From NCBI GenBank assembly GCA_050012355.1, contig JBEKHI010000097.1:1-22459 (forward strand): a DNA stretch of 22,459 nt, in the 5' to 3' direction. Shown here one piece after another: positions 1 through 8,589 of this stretch. The translations under genes and the position numbers were made by a program. Every line of letters starts with the position of its first letter. The first letter of the stretch is position 1. The notes beneath the pieces are model-generated. The model saw nothing but the letters and a program-made list of their open reading frames with translations. It had not been told where the DNA came from and searched no databases. Origin of the DNA: JBEKHI01 sp050012355 (lineage in GTDB: Bacteria > Actinomycetota > Actinomycetes > Streptosporangiales > Streptosporangiaceae).

Positions 1-82
1 ATCTGCCGGCGCGGTGTGGGGTGGGGGGCCCGGCGGGGGCATGCGCGGCGCGGGAGCGAGCGGCTGGAGTCCGCATGGGAAC

Positions 83-98
83 CATGACAGGTGTCATG
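83..98. promoter_or_regulatory. Candidate operator palindrome upstream of the exporter operon
   Basis: CATGACA-GG-TGTCATG is a perfect 7-bp inverted repeat with a 2-bp centre, about 85 bp before the first start codon. Its size suits a dimeric regulator. The response regulator encoded at 3091-3690 is a natural candidate, but nothing in the sequence proves that link. A clear -35/-10 pair was not found next to it. Confidence 0.4.
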
Positions 99-183
99 CC
101 TGATCGCTGAGTGGCGACACTAGTTGGCGGGGCGCCCCGTCCGGTGCAATGGGGACATGCCAGACAACAATAGGGGGCACTAC

Positions 184-1125
184 ATGGACCACAGCAGTCC
201 CGTAGTCACGTTTCAGAACGTGAGCAAGCGCTACGGGCAGCTCAAAGCGGTTGACGGACTGAGCCTTGATCTGTACCCAGGTGAAACCGTCGCCCTGCTC
301 GGGCCAAACGGCGCTGGTAAGTCCACCAGCCTCGACATGCTGCTCGCGCTGCGCACGCCCACATCCGGAAATATCCGGATGTTCGGGGAGGGCGCTTATC
401 ACGCGATCAAGCAGGGCCGGGTCGGCGCCATGCTGCAGTCGGGCGGCCTGATGCCTGAGGTGACCGTACGGGAGCTGGTCACCCTGGTAGCCGGCTTCCA
501 CCCGAAGCCAGAGCCAGTCGAGACCACCCTCAAGCGAGCGGGCATCGCCGACATTGCCGACCAGCGGGTTGACCGGCTGTCCGGCGGCCAGACCCAGCGG
601 GTCAGGTTCGCGCTCGCGATCGTCGGTGACGTCGAGCTGATCGTGCTCGACGAGCCCACCACCGCGATGGACGTTGAGACCAGGCAACTGTTCTGGTCGA
701 ACATGAAGGCAGAGGTCGCCGAGGGCAAGACGCTGCTGTTCGCCACGCACTACCTGGAGGAGGCCGACCAGGCGGCGGACCGGATCCTGGTCATCAACAA
801 GGGCCGGCTGCTCGCCGACGGCACGCCGAGTGAGATCAAGGCGCGCGCCGGTGCCAAGCGCATGTCGTTCCGGCTAACCGAGATAAACGAGCCCTGGCTG
901 CTGCAACTGCCCGCACTGGTGAGCCTGGAGGTCCGCGGCGACCTGGTCCAGCTGCAGACCACCGACTCGGACGCCACGCTGTACGCGCTGCTCGACGCCG
1001 GGTTCCGGCCGCGTGAGCTCGAGGTTGGCAGCCTTGGCCTGGAGCAGGCCTTCCTGGCGATCACTGCCGAGGACAACGCCGAAGACACGACGAACGCGAA
1101 CAACGCGGCCAAGGAGCGGATCTGA
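184..1125 (+). CDS. ABC-2 type exporter ATP-binding protein (DrrA-like)
   Basis: This is the nucleotide-binding subunit of an ABC exporter, expected on the cytoplasmic face of the membrane where it drives the permease encoded next. Visible motifs are Walker A GPNGAGKST (residues 40-48), the Q-loop region, the signature RLSGGQTQR, Walker B LIVLDEP and the H-loop FATHYLEEAD. A C-terminal extension of about 90 residues after the ATPase core is typical of DrrA/CcmA-type drug, antibiotic or lipid exporters. The ATG at 184 is chosen because AGGGGG at 172-177 lies 6 bp upstream; an in-frame ATG at 157 has no such site. The permease starts 2 bp after the stop, and a two-component pair follows, so this looks like one transcription unit. 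The substrate cannot be read from the sequence. Confidence 0.93.
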   Translation: MDHSSPVVTFQNVSKRYGQLKAVDGLSLDLYPGETVALLGPNGAGKSTSLDMLLALRTPTSGNIRMFGEGAYHAIKQGRVGAMLQSGGLMPEVTVRELVTLVAGFHPKPEPVETTLKRAGIADIADQRVDRLSGGQTQRVRFALAIVGDVELIVLDEPTTAMDVETRQLFWSNMKAEVAEGKTLLFATHYLEEADQAADRILVINKGRLLADGTPSEIKARAGAKRMSFRLTEINEPWLLQLPALVSLEVRGDLVQLQTTDSDATLYALLDAGFRPRELEVGSLGLEQAFLAITAEDNAEDTTNANNAAKERI

Positions 1126-1127
1126 CC

Positions 1128-1862
1128 ATGAACGCCACCCTTTCCCTAACCCGCGCGGAGATCGCGCGGATCCGCAGGAACAAGAGATACCTGGTCTTCA
1201 CGATCGGGCTGCCGGTGGTGCTGTACCTGATCTTCGCGAAGCAAGCAGGGGCCTCCGCGACGGCGTACGGCATCTCGTTCCGGGCCGAGTACATGGTCTC
1301 CATGGCCACGTTCGGAGCGATCAGCAGCGCGCTCAACAGCAACGCGATCCGGATCTCCCAGGAGCGCAAGGACGGCTGGATCCGGCAACTCCGGCTCAGC
1401 GCGCTGCCGGCCTACGGTTACGTGGTCGCGAAGATCCTCGCCTCGATGGCGATCTCGATCCCGTCGATCACGATCGTCATGCTGCTCGGCCGGTTCTACG
1501 GCGACGTCCAGCTGCCGATCTGGGAGTGGGTCGTCATCGCGGTGGCTATCTGGTTCGGCACGCTGATCTTCGCCGCGCTCGCGGTGGCGATCGGGTACCG
1601 GGTCGATCCGAACTCCGCGCAGCCCACCGTGATGATGGTGTTCATGCTGTTCACCATCCTCGGCGGTGTCTGGTTCCCGCTGGGCGGCGCGCTGCAGAAG
1701 ATAGGCAAGCTGACTCCCACCTACGGGGTGGTGCGGATCGCCACCGACGTCATGGCGCACGGCACTGTGGTCTGGGGCTACGTGGCCGGGATCCTGGTCT
1801 GGCTGGTGATCTTCGCGGCCCTCGCCACGCTCTCCGTCCGCGCGACGGCCGAGTCGATCTGA
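1128..1862 (+). CDS. ABC-2 type transporter permease
   Basis: A 244-residue integral membrane protein with about six hydrophobic segments: near residues 22-38, a segment around YMVSMATFG, then ASMAISIPSITIVMLLG, VVIAVAIWFGTLIFAALAV, MMVFMLFTILGGVWFPLG, and a last helix near the C-terminus. The LGGVWFPLG stretch in the fifth segment is characteristic of ABC-2 permeases. It begins 2 bp after the ATPase stop, so translation is almost certainly coupled, and the two should form a dimeric exporter. Actinomycete and Bacillus exporters paired with a DesK/NarL-type two-component system often handle antimicrobial peptides, polyenes or lipids. That is family knowledge, not something visible here. Confidence 0.9.
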   Translation: MNATLSLTRAEIARIRRNKRYLVFTIGLPVVLYLIFAKQAGASATAYGISFRAEYMVSMATFGAISSALNSNAIRISQERKDGWIRQLRLSALPAYGYVVAKILASMAISIPSITIVMLLGRFYGDVQLPIWEWVVIAVAIWFGTLIFAALAVAIGYRVDPNSAQPTVMMVFMLFTILGGVWFPLGGALQKIGKLTPTYGVVRIATDVMAHGTVVWGYVAGILVWLVIFAALATLSVRATAESI

Positions 1863-1900
1863 CGTAGCGTTGTAGGGGGTTAGGGGAGGTGGGCGGGTAC

Positions 1901-3094
1901 ATGGGCAGCCAGAAGGCGGCTGACACCGCAGACGGGACCGGTCTGACCTACGCGGGTCTGACCGGCCGTCTGCAGTCGGCCAACGACCAGGGCATGCAAT
2001 GGCGGCTGCTCTTCTCCGCGATCTGGCTGCTGTACTTGATCAGCCCCGTCTCCCACATGTTCCGCACCCACCGGGGGGCGCTCGAGATAAGCGGCGCGCT
2101 CGCCTTGGTGGTCGTCTTCTCGGCGATCTACATCGTGATGATGAGCGCCTGGGCCACTCGCCCCCGGCAGGCCCGGTGGTCGCTGCCGGTGCTCTACGCC
2201 ATGGCGGCGGTCGCCTGCGTGGTCTACGGCGGCAACGGCTGGAATGTGCTGTGGATCTACGTCGCCGCGGCCGGCGGCCTGACCGCCACCGACCGTCGCA
2301 CCGCGATCCGCTCGGTCTTGTCCTCCGGTGCGGGTGTCGTCGTGTTCAGCTGGATCGGCCATGATTCCGCGACCGACTACCTGGTCACGCTGCTGCCGGT
2401 GATCGCCATCGGCCTGGCCACCAGCGGGATGCGGGTGCGGGTCGCGCTGACGCACGAGCTCATGCAGGCTCGCGAGGAGGTGGCCAGGCTCGCGGCCAAC
2501 GAGGAGCGGCTCCGGCTGGCCAGGGACATGCACGACCTGACCGGCCAGTCGCTGTCCATGATCACGCTCAAGTCCGAGCTGGCGGTCAAGCTGCTCGACA
2601 CCGGTGATAACAGCAAGACAAGGGAGCAGATCGAAGAAGTCGCCGCCATCTCCCGGCAAACCCTGCATGACATCAGGGAGGCCGTCAGCGGCTACCGCCG
2701 CCCGACCCTCGCGGTGGAGCTCATCACGGCCCGCACCGCGCTGACCGCCGCGGGGATCGAGACCCGCGACGACCCCGCGCTCATGACGCTCTCCGGCACC
2801 TTCGACCCCGATGCCGAGGCGGCGCTCGCCTGGTGCCTGCGGGAGGCCGTCACCAACGTGATCCGGCACTCGGGCGCGCGCAGCTGCTCGATAGAGCTGA
2901 CCAGTACCCAGAAGGAACTGACCCTCACGGTCACCGACGATGGCCGGGGCGGCTCCGAGCTGGGTAACGGCAACGGGCTGCGCGGCATGTCCGAGCGGCT
3001 GGACGCCGCCCGCGGCCGCCTGCGGATGACCCGCACCCCCGGTTTTACCCTCTGTGCCACGGTTCCCGCTCAGCGCGTTACCGTTAGCCAGTGA
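1901..3094 (+). CDS. NarL-family membrane sensor histidine kinase (DesK-like)
   Basis: The N-terminal half has about six hydrophobic segments (residues roughly 30-185) with short loops and no sizeable extracellular sensor domain, so it probably senses within or at the membrane. The HisKA_3 dimerisation box contains RDMHDLTGQSLS with the phospho-acceptor His at about residue 211. The HATPase domain follows, with the N-box EAVTNVIRHSGA (from about residue 315), the DDGRGG G1 box and NGLRGMSERL. The ATG at 1901 is preferred over an in-frame GTG at 1889 because GGGGAGG (1883-1889) is correctly spaced for 1901 and overlaps the GTG. The stop overlaps the response-regulator start by 4 bp (GTGA), showing translational coupling. 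It is expected to phosphorylate that partner. Confidence 0.93.
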   Translation: MGSQKAADTADGTGLTYAGLTGRLQSANDQGMQWRLLFSAIWLLYLISPVSHMFRTHRGALEISGALALVVVFSAIYIVMMSAWATRPRQARWSLPVLYAMAAVACVVYGGNGWNVLWIYVAAAGGLTATDRRTAIRSVLSSGAGVVVFSWIGHDSATDYLVTLLPVIAIGLATSGMRVRVALTHELMQAREEVARLAANEERLRLARDMHDLTGQSLSMITLKSELAVKLLDTGDNSKTREQIEEVAAISRQTLHDIREAVSGYRRPTLAVELITARTALTAAGIETRDDPALMTLSGTFDPDAEAALAWCLREAVTNVIRHSGARSCSIELTSTQKELTLTVTDDGRGGSELGNGNGLRGMSERLDAARGRLRMTRTPGFTLCATVPAQRVTVSQ

Positions 3095-3690
3095 TCCGGG
3101 TATTGCTGGCCGAGGACCAGGCGATGATCCGCGAGGCCCTCGCGGCGTTGCTGTCGTTCGAGGAGGACATCGAGGTCGTCGCCCAGGTGGGCAGCGGCGA
3201 CGAGGTGCTGGCCGCCGCCCTCGAGACCAGGCCCGATATCGCGCTGCTCGACATCGAGATGCCGGGCAAGGACGGCCTTGAGGCGGCGGCCGATCTTAAG
3301 GGCACGGACACCAAGGTGATCATCCTGACCACGTTCGGGCGGCCGGGCTTTCTAAGAAGAGCGATGGAGTCGGGCGTGTCCGGGTTCCTGGTCAAGGATT
3401 CCCCGGCCGATAAGCTGGCCGCCACCATCCGCAAGGTGCTCGCGGGGCAGAAGGTGATCGACCCGGATCTCGCCGCCGCCGCGCTCGCCGAGGGGGACAG
3501 CCCGCTGACCCAACGCGAGCGCGACGTACTCAACGCGTCGAAGAACGGCGCGACCATCGCCGAGATCGCCAGCTCGCTCTACCTGTCCGAGGGAACGGTC
3601 CGTAACTACCTCTCGTCCTGCATCCAGAAGACTAGTGCCCGTAACCGTGCGGAGGCGCTACGCATCGCGGAGCAACACGGATGGTTGTGA
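3091..3690 (+). CDS. NarL/LuxR-family response regulator (DesR-like)
   Basis: A 199-residue two-domain regulator. The receiver domain (about 1-120) has the acidic pocket AEDQ at residues 7-10, the phospho-acceptor Asp54 in LLDIEMPGKDG and the Thr/Lys switch residues in ILTTFG and VKDSPADK. The C-terminal GerE/LuxR helix-turn-helix (about 135-190) reads LTQRERDVL, then AEIASSLYLSEGTVRNYLS. The start is a GTG overlapping the kinase stop in GTGA. It is the cognate partner of the kinase and most likely controls the exporter operon. The palindrome at 83-98 is a testable target. Confidence 0.94.
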   Translation: MIRVLLAEDQAMIREALAALLSFEEDIEVVAQVGSGDEVLAAALETRPDIALLDIEMPGKDGLEAAADLKGTDTKVIILTTFGRPGFLRRAMESGVSGFLVKDSPADKLAATIRKVLAGQKVIDPDLAAAALAEGDSPLTQRERDVLNASKNGATIAEIASSLYLSEGTVRNYLSSCIQKTSARNRAEALRIAEQHGWL

Positions 3691-3702
3691 GAGCATAAGC
3701 GG

Positions 3703-6700
3703 GTGTACTTCCGGGATCCGCACATTGATGGCGACCGCGTCACATTCGTCGCCGACGACGACATCTGGCTCGCACCGGCCGACGGGGGCCGGGCACGGCG
3801 GCTGACCGCGGATCAGACGCCAGCGAACACTCCACGGCTTGAGCCTGGCGGCGACCGCATCGCCTGGGCGAGTACCCGCGACGGCGCTCACGAGATCTAC
3901 GTCAGCGACCTCGGCGGGGAAACCGCGTTCCGGCTCACCCACTGGGGCGAGCCGAGCACCCGGGTGGCCGGCTGGACCGCCAATGGCGAGGTCCTGGCGG
4001 TGAGCGCCGCGTACCAGCCGCACCGGTTCGGGAGCGTCGCCTGGCGGCTGCCCGCCGATGGCGGGCCCGCTACCCAACTCGGCTATGGCCAGGTCAACGA
4101 CCTGGCGACTGGCCTGGCCGGTACTGCGCTGCTCACCGGCCGGCTCGGCCGAGAGCCCGCCTACTGGAAGCGTTACCGGGGCGGTACCCGCGGCCGCCTG
4201 TGGGTGTCGCGCGACAACTCCTCGTTCGCCCGGGTGCTCCCGGACCTGCAAGGCCAGCTCGCCAAACCGATGCTCATCGGCGAGCGACTGTTCTTCCTCT
4301 CCGACCACGAGGGCACCGGCAACATCTACAGCGTCACCCTCGAAGGCCAGGACTTGCGGCGGCATACCGACCATGACGGCTTCTACGTCCGCAACCCGGC
4401 GACCGACGGCACCCGGATCGTCTACCACCTCGCCGGGGACATCTGGCTCCTCGAAAACGATGAGACGCGCAAGCTTGACATCACGCTCGAATCGCCCGCC
4501 CGGGCCCGCGAGCCGAGGCTGGTCACCGCTGCCGACGACCTTGGCGGCCTGGATGTCGACGAGACCGGCCAGGCCAGCGCCATCGAGGTCGCCGGCACCA
4601 TCCACTGGCTGACCCACTCCGATGGTCCGGCCCGCGCGCTCACCGTCACCCAGCGTGCCCGGCTGCCCAGGGTGGCCGGGAACCTGGTCTTCTGGGTCAC
4701 CGACTCCGGCGGCGCGGACGCGATCGAGTACACGGGCGCCGACGGGGAGTCAGCTACCGACGTTATGGTCGCTGGACAAGTTGGTGACGTGACCAGCCTG
4801 GCTGTTTCCCCGGACGGGGCTACGGTCGCCACCGCTGCCAGGGACGGGAAGGTGCACCTGGTGGACATCGCGTCCGGGACGGTCACCGAAGTGGCCGCGG
4901 GCGAAAACGGCGAGTCCGACGGGCTGGCCTGGTCGGCGGACTCGGAGTGGCTGGCCTGGTCGCAGCCGGTGCTGCGGGAGCTGCGCAAGATCCGGATCGT
5001 GCGCCGGACCGAACCCGAGGTGCTCGACGTGACCGACGGCCGGTTCACCGACACCGAGCCGGTGTTCACCCTCGACGGCAAGTACCTGGCGTTCCTGTCC
5101 CGCCGCACCTTCGACCCGGTATACGACGCGCATACCTTCGACCTTTCCTTCCCGAACGGCATCCGCCCGTACCTCGCGGTGCTCGACGCGGCGACCCCGT
5201 CCCCCTTCGGTCCGCTCGTCGCTGGCCGTCCGCTATCGGAGGATTCTTCATCGCCAGAACGGCGGGCGGTAACCGTCGACGCGACCGGCCTGCCCTCCCG
5301 GGTGGTGGGCGTGCCGGTCGAGGAGGCTCGGTACTCCGCACTGCGGGCGGTGGATGGGGGGCTCGCGTGGCTGAGGTCGCCGGTGACCGGCGTGCTCGGC
5401 GAGGGTGGCGCCACGCCGGACGAGGACCGGCCGCGGCCTCGGCTGGAGCGTTACGACCTGGGCAAGCGTGCGGTCAACGTGGTCTGCGATGAACTCGACT
5501 GGTTCGCGGTCAGCGGGGACGGCAAGCGGTTCGTGGTGCGGGACTCGGGCGCGTTGCGGGTGCTGCCGGCCGCCGACAGCGCCAAGGGGGAGCCGGTCAC
5601 GGTGGACCTCGCGCGCGCCCGGACGCTGGCGGACCCGGTGGCGTTGTGGCGGCACGCGTTCGGCGAGTACGGGCGGATGGTCCGGCGCGAGTTCTGGAGT
5701 CCGGACATGTCAGGGGTCGACTGGGACGGCGTGCTCGCGGCGTATTCGCCGCTGCTGGCGAAGGTGCGGGTGCCGGGTGACTTCGCGGACCTGCTGTACG
5801 AGGTGGCCGGTGAACTGGGCACCTCGCACGCGTACGTGCGGTCGGCCGACGTCGGCGACGACGACATGCCACCTCCCGGGCAGCTCGGCGCCGACCTGAC
5901 GCGGACCGATGACGGACGGTGGATCGTATCCCGCGTCCTCACCGGCGAGTCGTCCGACCCGCTGGCCAGGTCGCCGCTGCTCGCGCCCGGTGCCGGGGTC
6001 GCGGAGGGCACCGAGATCGTGGCCGTCGACGGCCGGCCGACGGACTCCGACCGGGGTCCCTGGCCGCTGCTGGCGGGCACCGCGGGGAAGCCGGTTGAGC
6101 TGACGGTGCGGTCCGCTGACGTGGTGCGGCGAGTGGCCATCGTGCCACTCAAGGACGAACGGCGGCTGCGCTACCAGGACTGGGTGGCGGGGCGCCGCGC
6201 GCACGTCAGGTCGCTCAGTGACGGGCGGCTCGGTTACCTGCACGTGCCGGACATGATGGGGAACGGCTGGGCGCACTTCCACCGGGACCTCACCACCGAG
6301 ATGAGCTTCGAGGGACTGATCGTCGATGTGCGCGGCAACGGCGGCGGCCACACCTCCGAGCTGATCGTGGAGAAGCTCGCCCGCACGGTAATCGGCTGGG
6401 ATACCGGCCGCTACCTGCGCTCGGTCACCTATCCGAGGGAGGCGCCGCGCGGTCCCGTCGTCGCGTTGGCCGACGAGTTCGCCGGCTCGGATGGCGACAT
6501 CGTGACCGCCGCCATCAAGCTGCTCGGCCTGGCGCCGGTGGTGGGCGCGCGCACCTGGGGCGGCGTGATCGGCATCGACGGATACCGCAAGCTCGCCGAC
6601 GGGACGTCGGTGACGGCGCCGCGTTATGCCATCTGGTTCGATGAGCACGGCTGGGACGTGGAGAACTACGGTGTCGATCCCGACGTCGAGGTGCTTCAGG

Positions 6701-6858
6701 TGCCCGGCACCGCTGGCGACGTCCAGCTGGAGACCGCGGTACGGATGGCGCTGGAGGCGCTGGAGAAGAGGCCGGCCGCCGTGCCTCCGGTGATCCCGGT
6801 CCCCGGCGCGGTGTCGAAGGCCCGCCCGCCATTGCCGCCACGCGTTACCGGCGGGTAA
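3703..6858 (+). CDS. Tricorn-type protease (S41 family)
   Basis: A 1051-residue homologue of the archaeal tricorn protease (family length about 1070), a cytosolic peptidase that trims oligopeptides. The N-terminal part carries WD/TolB-like propeller repeats, for example WLAPADGGRARRLTAD, IYVSDLGGETAFRLT and LAVSPDGATVATAA. A helical bundle and C1 region, a PDZ-like segment (about 740-815) and the C2 tail-protease domain follow. The catalytic set known from Thermoplasma is present: Ser708-His709 in GTSHAYV, nucleophile Ser929 in AGSDGD, and Glu987 in VENYGVDPD. No signal peptide is seen. The GTG start at 3703 lies 12 bp after the regulator stop with only a weak ribosome site, and the first residues (MYFRDPHIDGDRVTF) match the typical tricorn beginning. 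Co-transcription with the upstream two-component genes is likely. Confidence 0.94.
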   Translation: MYFRDPHIDGDRVTFVADDDIWLAPADGGRARRLTADQTPANTPRLEPGGDRIAWASTRDGAHEIYVSDLGGETAFRLTHWGEPSTRVAGWTANGEVLAVSAAYQPHRFGSVAWRLPADGGPATQLGYGQVNDLATGLAGTALLTGRLGREPAYWKRYRGGTRGRLWVSRDNSSFARVLPDLQGQLAKPMLIGERLFFLSDHEGTGNIYSVTLEGQDLRRHTDHDGFYVRNPATDGTRIVYHLAGDIWLLENDETRKLDITLESPARAREPRLVTAADDLGGLDVDETGQASAIEVAGTIHWLTHSDGPARALTVTQRARLPRVAGNLVFWVTDSGGADAIEYTGADGESATDVMVAGQVGDVTSLAVSPDGATVATAARDGKVHLVDIASGTVTEVAAGENGESDGLAWSADSEWLAWSQPVLRELRKIRIVRRTEPEVLDVTDGRFTDTEPVFTLDGKYLAFLSRRTFDPVYDAHTFDLSFPNGIRPYLAVLDAATPSPFGPLVAGRPLSEDSSSPERRAVTVDATGLPSRVVGVPVEEARYSALRAVDGGLAWLRSPVTGVLGEGGATPDEDRPRPRLERYDLGKRAVNVVCDELDWFAVSGDGKRFVVRDSGALRVLPAADSAKGEPVTVDLARARTLADPVALWRHAFGEYGRMVRREFWSPDMSGVDWDGVLAAYSPLLAKVRVPGDFADLLYEVAGELGTSHAYVRSADVGDDDMPPPGQLGADLTRTDDGRWIVSRVLTGESSDPLARSPLLAPGAGVAEGTEIVAVDGRPTDSDRGPWPLLAGTAGKPVELTVRSADVVRRVAIVPLKDERRLRYQDWVAGRRAHVRSLSDGRLGYLHVPDMMGNGWAHFHRDLTTEMSFEGLIVDVRGNGGGHTSELIVEKLARTVIGWDTGRYLRSVTYPREAPRGPVVALADEFAGSDGDIVTAAIKLLGLAPVVGARTWGGVIGIDGYRKLADGTSVTAPRYAIWFDEHGWDVENYGVDPDVEVLQVPGTAGDVQLETAVRMALEALEKRPAAVPPVIPVPGAVSKARPPLPPRVTGG

Positions 6859-6867
6859 CCTCAGGTC

Positions 6868-8508
6868 ATGGACGCTGACGTCATCGTGGTCGGGGGCGGG
6901 CTCGCCGGGCTGGTCGCGGCTGGTGAGGCCGCTAGCGCCGGGCGGCGGGTGCTGCTGCTCGACGCCGAGCCTGAGCAGTCTCTTGGCGGGCAGGCCTGGT
7001 GGTCGTTCGGCGGGCTGTTCTTCGTGAACTCACCCGAGCAGCGCCGGCTGCGGATCCGTGATTCGCTCGATCTGGCCTGGCAGGACTGGCTGGGCACGGC
7101 CGGTTTCGACCGGCCGGAGGACGAGTTGCCGCGGCAGTGGGCACGCGCGTACGTCGAGTTCGCCGCGGGCGAGAAACAGGCCTGGCTGCGGTCGCTGGGG
7201 CACAGCGTCATCCCGATCGTCTCGTGGGCCGAACGCGGTGGCTACCACGCCGACGGCCCCGGCAACACCGTGCCGCGTTTCCATATCACCTGGGGAACCG
7301 GGCCCGGCGTGGTCGAGCCTTTCGAGCGGCGAGCGCGTTCGGCGGGGGTTTCGTTTCTGTTCCGGCACCGGGTGGACGAGCTTTCCGTGACGGACGGCGC
7401 GGTCGACGGGGTTTCCGGCGCCGTGCTGGCCCCGTCGTCGGTTGCCCGCGGTGTCCCTTCGTCTCGGGAGGAAGTCGGCTCGTTCGAGCTGCACGCGCCG
7501 GTCGTGATCGTCGCCTCCGGCGGTATCGGCGGGGACCACGAGCGGGTGCGCTCGGCTTGGCCGGCTTCGCTCAGTTCGCCCCCTGACGACCTGCTGACCG
7601 GGGTGCCCGCGCACGTCGACGGGCGGATGATCGGGACGTGTGAGGCGGTCGGGGGCGCGGTTATCAACCGGGACCGGATGTGGCACTACGTCGAGGGGAT
7701 AAAGAACTGGGACCCGGTCTGGCCGGGGCACGGCATCCGGATCCTGCCGGGTCCGTCGTCGCTGTGGCTGGACGCGCTCGGCCGACGGCTGCCAGGCCCG
7801 TTGTTCCCCGGGTTCGACACGCTCGGCACCCTCTCGTACCTGCGCACCACGGGGTATGACCACTCGTGGTTCATCCTGAATAAGAAGATCATCGCCAAGG
7901 AGTTCGCGCTGTCCGGCTCCGAGCAGAACCCGGATATCACCGGCAAGTCGCGGCGCGCCATGCTGGAGCGGGTGCTCGGCGGGGTGCCGGACCCGGTGCA
8001 GGCGTTCCTCGACCACGGCGAGGACTTCGTGGTGGCCTCGACGCTGCCCGAGCTGGTCGACGGGATGAACAAGATCGTGCCCGATCCGGCGCTCTCCTAC
8101 GATGTCGTCTCCGCTGAGGTTCTCGCACGGGACCGTGCCGTGCTCAACTCGTTCAGCACCGATGATCAGCTCACGTTCATCCGCGGCGCCCGGCGCGCGT
8201 TCAGCGAGCGGCTGGTCCGGGTCGCGTCGCCGCACCGGCTGCTTGACCCGGCCGCGGGACCGTTGATCGCGGTCCGGCTGCGGGTGCTCACCCGCAAATC
8301 CCTCGGCGGCCTGCACACCGACCTGTCCGCGCGGGTGCTTTCCGCGTCTGGTTCTGTGGTGCCGGGGCTGTACGCGGTGGGCGAGGCGGCCGGCTTCGGC
8401 GGCGGCGGCATGCACGGCTACCGGTCTCTCGAGGGCACCTTCCTAGGCGGCTGCATCTTCTCCGGCCGGGTAGCCGGCCGCGCCGCGGCGGCTGCTGTCG
8501 GAGGCTGA
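6868..8508 (+). CDS. FAD-binding dehydrogenase, KstD-like flavoprotein
   Basis: A 546-residue flavoprotein of the fumarate reductase / 3-ketosteroid dehydrogenase superfamily. The N-terminal Rossmann motif VIVVGGGLAGLVAA (residues 5-18) is followed by the acidic ribose-binding residue in LLLDAEPEQSLGGQ. A central substrate domain follows (about 250-420). The C-terminal FAD motif reads GLYAVGEAAGFGGGGMHGY, then SLEGTFLGGCIFSGR. Length and layout fit the proteins annotated as FAD-binding dehydrogenase rather than a proven KstD; the steroid substrate is not established. The ATG lies 9 bp after the tricorn stop, so it is probably the last gene of the same run. Two hairpins follow its stop. Confidence 0.88.
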   Translation: MDADVIVVGGGLAGLVAAGEAASAGRRVLLLDAEPEQSLGGQAWWSFGGLFFVNSPEQRRLRIRDSLDLAWQDWLGTAGFDRPEDELPRQWARAYVEFAAGEKQAWLRSLGHSVIPIVSWAERGGYHADGPGNTVPRFHITWGTGPGVVEPFERRARSAGVSFLFRHRVDELSVTDGAVDGVSGAVLAPSSVARGVPSSREEVGSFELHAPVVIVASGGIGGDHERVRSAWPASLSSPPDDLLTGVPAHVDGRMIGTCEAVGGAVINRDRMWHYVEGIKNWDPVWPGHGIRILPGPSSLWLDALGRRLPGPLFPGFDTLGTLSYLRTTGYDHSWFILNKKIIAKEFALSGSEQNPDITGKSRRAMLERVLGGVPDPVQAFLDHGEDFVVASTLPELVDGMNKIVPDPALSYDVVSAEVLARDRAVLNSFSTDDQLTFIRGARRAFSERLVRVASPHRLLDPAAGPLIAVRLRVLTRKSLGGLHTDLSARVLSASGSVVPGLYAVGEAAGFGGGGMHGYRSLEGTFLGGCIFSGRVAGRAAAAAVGG

Positions 8509-8512
8509 TCGC

Positions 8513-8530
8513 CGGGGCCCCACGGCCCCG
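8513..8530 (+). terminator. Short GC hairpin after the flavoprotein gene
   Basis: CGGGGCC (8513-8519), loop CCAC, GGCCCCG (8524-8530): a perfect 7-bp stem starting 4 bp after the stop, followed by TTCCTGGTCT. The U-tract is poor, as is usual in actinomycetes. It is probably a + strand terminator acting with the larger hairpin that follows. Confidence 0.5.
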
Positions 8531-8540
8531 TTCCTGGTCT

Positions 8541-8580
8541 GTGCGGCGCTGCCCCCACAAGAGTGCGAGCAGCGCCGCAC
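8541..8580. terminator. Bidirectional terminator hairpin between convergent genes
   Basis: GTGCGGCGCTGC (8541-8552) and GCAGCGCCGCAC (8569-8580) form a perfect 12-bp stem with a 16-nt loop. It lies 32 bp beyond the + flavoprotein stop and 9 bp beyond the - exporter stop, so it can serve both convergent genes. Confidence 0.7.
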
Positions 8581-8589
8581 TGCCCATGA

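Noticed and set aside
15..40. G-rich run (GGGG, GGGGGG, GGGGG) that might form a G-quadruplex
   Set aside because: The runs are unevenly spaced, and such G tracts are common in GC-rich DNA. No positional relation to a promoter could be shown.
1..85. Short - strand frames starting at ATG codons at 85, 76 and 42 and running off the left edge
   Set aside because: They are proline/alanine-rich, very short in the window, in competing frames and without a ribosome site. A divergent gene is possible but cannot be supported.
1880..2869. Long open - strand frame opposite the sensor kinase gene
   Set aside because: Arginine/glycine/histidine-rich translation with no domain; a GC-rich antisense shadow of a clear gene.
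3658..4617. Long - strand frame opposite the tricorn gene
   Set aside because: No recognisable motif; mirrors the codon pattern of the real + strand protein.
7030..8415. 461-codon - strand frame opposite the flavoprotein gene
   Set aside because: Composition typical of antisense shadow; the + strand has unmistakable FAD motifs.
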